A stretch of 18,940 nt of DNA, taken from the NCBI GenBank assembly GCA_964390645.1, contig CAYMLL010000139.1, positions 1-18,940 on the forward strand, read 5' to 3'. Position 1 is the stretch's first letter. Every line of letters begins with the position of its first letter. Shown here piece by piece: positions 17,143-18,940 of the stretch. The stretch is from CAYMLL01 sp964390645 (GTDB lineage Bacteria; Planctomycetota; UBA8108). The notes under the pieces were generated by a model. The model was not told the DNA's origin. It worked only from the letters and a program-made list of their open reading frames with translations, and ran no database searches. The position numbers were made by a program, and so were the translations under genes.

Positions 17143-17811
17143 TCAGAGCACCCCGAAGCGCCGGTACGCCTCCGCTGCGCCCATGCCGCCACGGATCGCG
17201 TCGCGCACCCGGCTCTCCTCGCGTGCCTTCGCCCACGCCGCACGGACGGCACGGTCCTCGACGGCTCCCGGCACGACGACGACGCCGTCGAGATCCGCGA
17301 TGACCAGGTCGCCCGGGGCAAAACGGACGCCACCGAGCTCGACCGACGTATCGAGGTCGACGACGGTCTGTCGCCCCTTGCTGTCGCGGACGCAGGTGCC
17401 GCGCGCAAAGACCGGAAACCCCAGCTCTCGAATCTTGCGCACGTCGCGCACGCCACCGTCGATGATCGCGCCGGCGCAGCCACGCGAGCTCGCCGCCGTG
17501 GACAGCAGCTCACCCCAGACGCCCGAGACCATCGTGCCACCGGCTGCGGCGATGAAGACATCGTCCGGCCGGCACTCGTCGACCGCACGCAGCTCGAGCT
17601 CGTAAGGCCGCTCCTCCTCGCGGTCGAGGGTCGCCCAGAGCGTCGTCTTCGCACGGCCGACGAGCACACCCGGGCCGCTCCAGGGCGGCAGATCCACTCG
17701 TGGCGACTGCTCGCGGTAGCCGAGCTCGTCGAGCACGTCGCTGAAGACCGCCGTGTAGAGGTTCGCACGCATCATCTCGAGAGTGATCGTCCCGGGGTCG
17801 TGATCGGTCAT
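17143..17811 (-). CDS. RraA-family protein (4-hydroxy-4-methyl-2-oxoglutarate aldolase-like)
   Basis: A 222-residue cytoplasmic protein of the RraA/HMG-aldolase fold. Family motifs: GVWGELLSTAA (97-107), GAIIDGGVRD (114-123) with R122 and D123 forming the divalent metal/oxoacid site, and PGDLVIADLDGVVVVP (166-181). Members cleave 4-hydroxy-4-methyl-2-oxoglutarate, decarboxylate oxaloacetate, or act as the RNase E inhibitor RraA. The intact metal-site motif favours an aldolase or lyase over RraA proper, and no RNase E gene is near. The start is ATG 17811 (MTDHDPGTIT); in-frame sequence upstream to 18030 lies antisense to the next gene and is not family-like. It diverges from the MlrC-like gene with an 84-base gap. 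Confidence 0.88.
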   Translation of the reverse strand: MTDHDPGTITLEMMRANLYTAVFSDVLDELGYREQSPRVDLPPWSGPGVLVGRAKTTLWATLDREEERPYELELRAVDECRPDDVFIAAAGGTMVSGVWGELLSTAASSRGCAGAIIDGGVRDVRKIRELGFPVFARGTCVRDSKGRQTVVDLDTSVELGGVRFAPGDLVIADLDGVVVVPGAVEDRAVRAAWAKAREESRVRDAIRGGMGAAEAYRRFGVL

Positions 17812-17895
17812 GCCTGTTTCGGGCTCCGTGGCCGGACGGGTGCGGTATGCTGGTCGCAGGTCCAGGATACGCGCAACCCGACAGAAACTCGCGCC
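17812..17895. promoter_or_regulatory. Divergent promoter region of the RraA-like and MlrC-like genes
   Basis: An 84-base gap between two starts pointing apart, so it must hold at least one promoter and may co-regulate both genes. No consensus promoter element or strong Shine-Dalgarno is visible. Confidence 0.35.
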
Positions 17896-18940
17896 GTGAG
17901 AGTCGGAATCATCGCGCTCCTTCAGGAGACGAACACCTTCATCGACCGTCAAACCGAGCTCGTCGACTTCGAGAGCGACCTGCTCGCCGTCGGTGAACAG
18001 GTACGCGAGCTCCTCGAGGATGCACACCACGAGGTCGGCGGCTTCTTCGAGGCTCTACGCGCAGAGGGCGTCGTGGCCGCCCCGATCTTCGCAGCGCGTG
18101 CACTGCCGTTCGGCGTCATCCGGCAAGACGTGTACGAGCGGCTCGTCGCCATGATGCTCTGCGAGCTCGAGCGAAGCGGCCCTGTCGATGGCCTGCTCGT
18201 GGCGCCTCACGGTGCGACGGTGGCGGAGGGCGCACCGGATGCCGACGGCGAGTGGCTGCGGCGGGTTCGCGAGAATCTCGGACCCGGGGTCCCGATCATC
18301 GGCACGATCGATCCGCACGCGAACGTGTCCGACCTGATGGTCGACTCGACCGATGCGCTGCTCGCCTACCGCACGAATCCCCACCTCGACCAGCGAGCGA
18401 TCGGAGCGAGGGCTGCACGGCTCCTGACGAGAACCCTGCGGGGCGAGGTCCGGCCGACACAGGTGCTGACCACCGTGCCGACCGTGATCGGCATCGAGCG
18501 ACAGTCGACCGAGGAGGCCCCGCTGCGCGATGTGCTGCTCGCCGCAGACCGCATGCTCCGGAGACCGGAGGTTCTGTCAGACAGCGTCGTCATCGGCTTC
18601 CCCTACGCAGACGTCGAGGAGATGGGAGCCGTGGCGATCGTCGTCACCGCCGACGACGAGTCCACCGCGCGTCGCCTCTCGCGCGAGCTCGCCGAGGAGA
18701 TCCGGATCCGGCAACACGAGCTCGCCGGAGCCGGTGTGACGATCGACGAGGCCCTCGACCGCGTGAGCCGGGCGCAGGGTCCCGTCTGTCTCCTCGACAT
18801 GGGGGACAACGTCGGCGGCGGCTCACCCGGCGACTCGACCTTCCTCGCCCGTGCGATCATCGAACGGGGCATCGCTCCGGCGTTCGTCTGCCTCGCGGAC
18901 GCCGTCGCCGCCCGGACGGCCGGGGAGGCCGGCGTCGGCG
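17896..18940 (+). CDS. M81 / MlrC-family metallopeptidase (3' truncated by window)
   Basis: The first 348 residues of a protein of about 490-500. GTG 17896 begins VRVGIIALLQETNTF, matching the family's normal start; no ATG lies at a suitable place. Family motifs in order: ETNTF (11-15), APHGATVAEG (103-112), TIDPHAN (137-143) and RTNPH (159-163) as likely zinc-site residues, then the hallmark DMGDNVGGGSPGDST (301-315) that opens the MlrC C-terminal domain. MlrC of sphingomonads hydrolyses linearised microcystin and its tetrapeptide; most homologues, probably including this one, act on other unknown peptides or amides. No signal peptide, so cytoplasmic. It diverges from an RraA-like gene, which suggests a small catabolic locus. 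The reading frame is intact to the right edge. Confidence 0.92.
   Translation, partial: MRVGIIALLQETNTFIDRQTELVDFESDLLAVGEQVRELLEDAHHEVGGFFEALRAEGVVAAPIFAARALPFGVIRQDVYERLVAMMLCELERSGPVDGLLVAPHGATVAEGAPDADGEWLRRVRENLGPGVPIIGTIDPHANVSDLMVDSTDALLAYRTNPHLDQRAIGARAARLLTRTLRGEVRPTQVLTTVPTVIGIERQSTEEAPLRDVLLAADRMLRRPEVLSDSVVIGFPYADVEEMGAVAIVVTADDESTARRLSRELAEEIRIRQHELAGAGVTIDEALDRVSRAQGPVCLLDMGDNVGGGSPGDSTFLARAIIERGIAPAFVCLADAVAARTAGEAGVG

Overview
The window reads as high-GC chromosomal DNA from a member of the Planctomycetota. The evidence is protein content: a cytochrome-c/DUF1549/DUF1553 protein overlapping a DUF1501 protein, a second DUF1501 gene, a PQQ-type beta-propeller protein, a DUF1080 protein and the remnant of a GH32-type enzyme. 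This set of exported proteins is characteristic of that phylum. No rRNA, tRNA, CRISPR array, insertion sequence or phage gene was found. I see no clear new defence or mobile system; the most unusual signals are repeat-driven and in the form of decayed or altered genes.

Layout, left to right. Bases 1-117 are the end of an unrecognised gene. Bases 219-6203 hold a plus-strand cluster: the PSCyt1/LamG/DUF1553 protein, a Tat-exported DUF1501 protein overlapping it by 11 bases, and after a compact hairpin a lipoprotein of an uncharacterised planctomycete-type family. Bases 6325-8091 hold a minus-strand pair, a D-2-hydroxyacid dehydrogenase followed by a CorA-like transporter. A doubtful small ORF and a creatininase-family amidohydrolase run rightward from about 8144 to 9210.

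Bases 9378-12308 hold a minus-strand pair, an orphan DUF1501 gene followed by a PQQ-repeat protein. This is the most unusual spot. The PQQ protein's signal peptide is built of five in-frame copies of a 15-base repeat, and its leader carries seven perfect copies of an 8-base repeat whose transcript contains a complement of the Shine-Dalgarno sequence. Bases 12632-13867 encode a secreted DUF1080 protein with a duplicated beta-rich N-terminal part. It is followed, with a 4-base stop/start overlap, by a short ORF that looks like the two ends of a GH32 protein joined after loss of the middle.

Bases 14266-16833 encode ClpB (minus), which appears to lack about 20 residues between sensor 1 and the arginine finger of its second ATPase domain. 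Bases 17143-17811 encode an RraA-type aldolase-like protein (minus), divergent from a MlrC/M81-family metallopeptidase that runs off the right edge.

Taken together the genes suggest exported degradation of organic matter, probably glycans (DUF1549/1553, DUF1501, LamG, DUF1080, GH32 remnant), cytoplasmic handling of small acids and amides (dehydrogenase, creatininase family, RraA-like, MlrC-like), and one housekeeping chaperone. The pathway-level links are inference from neighbourhood and family only.
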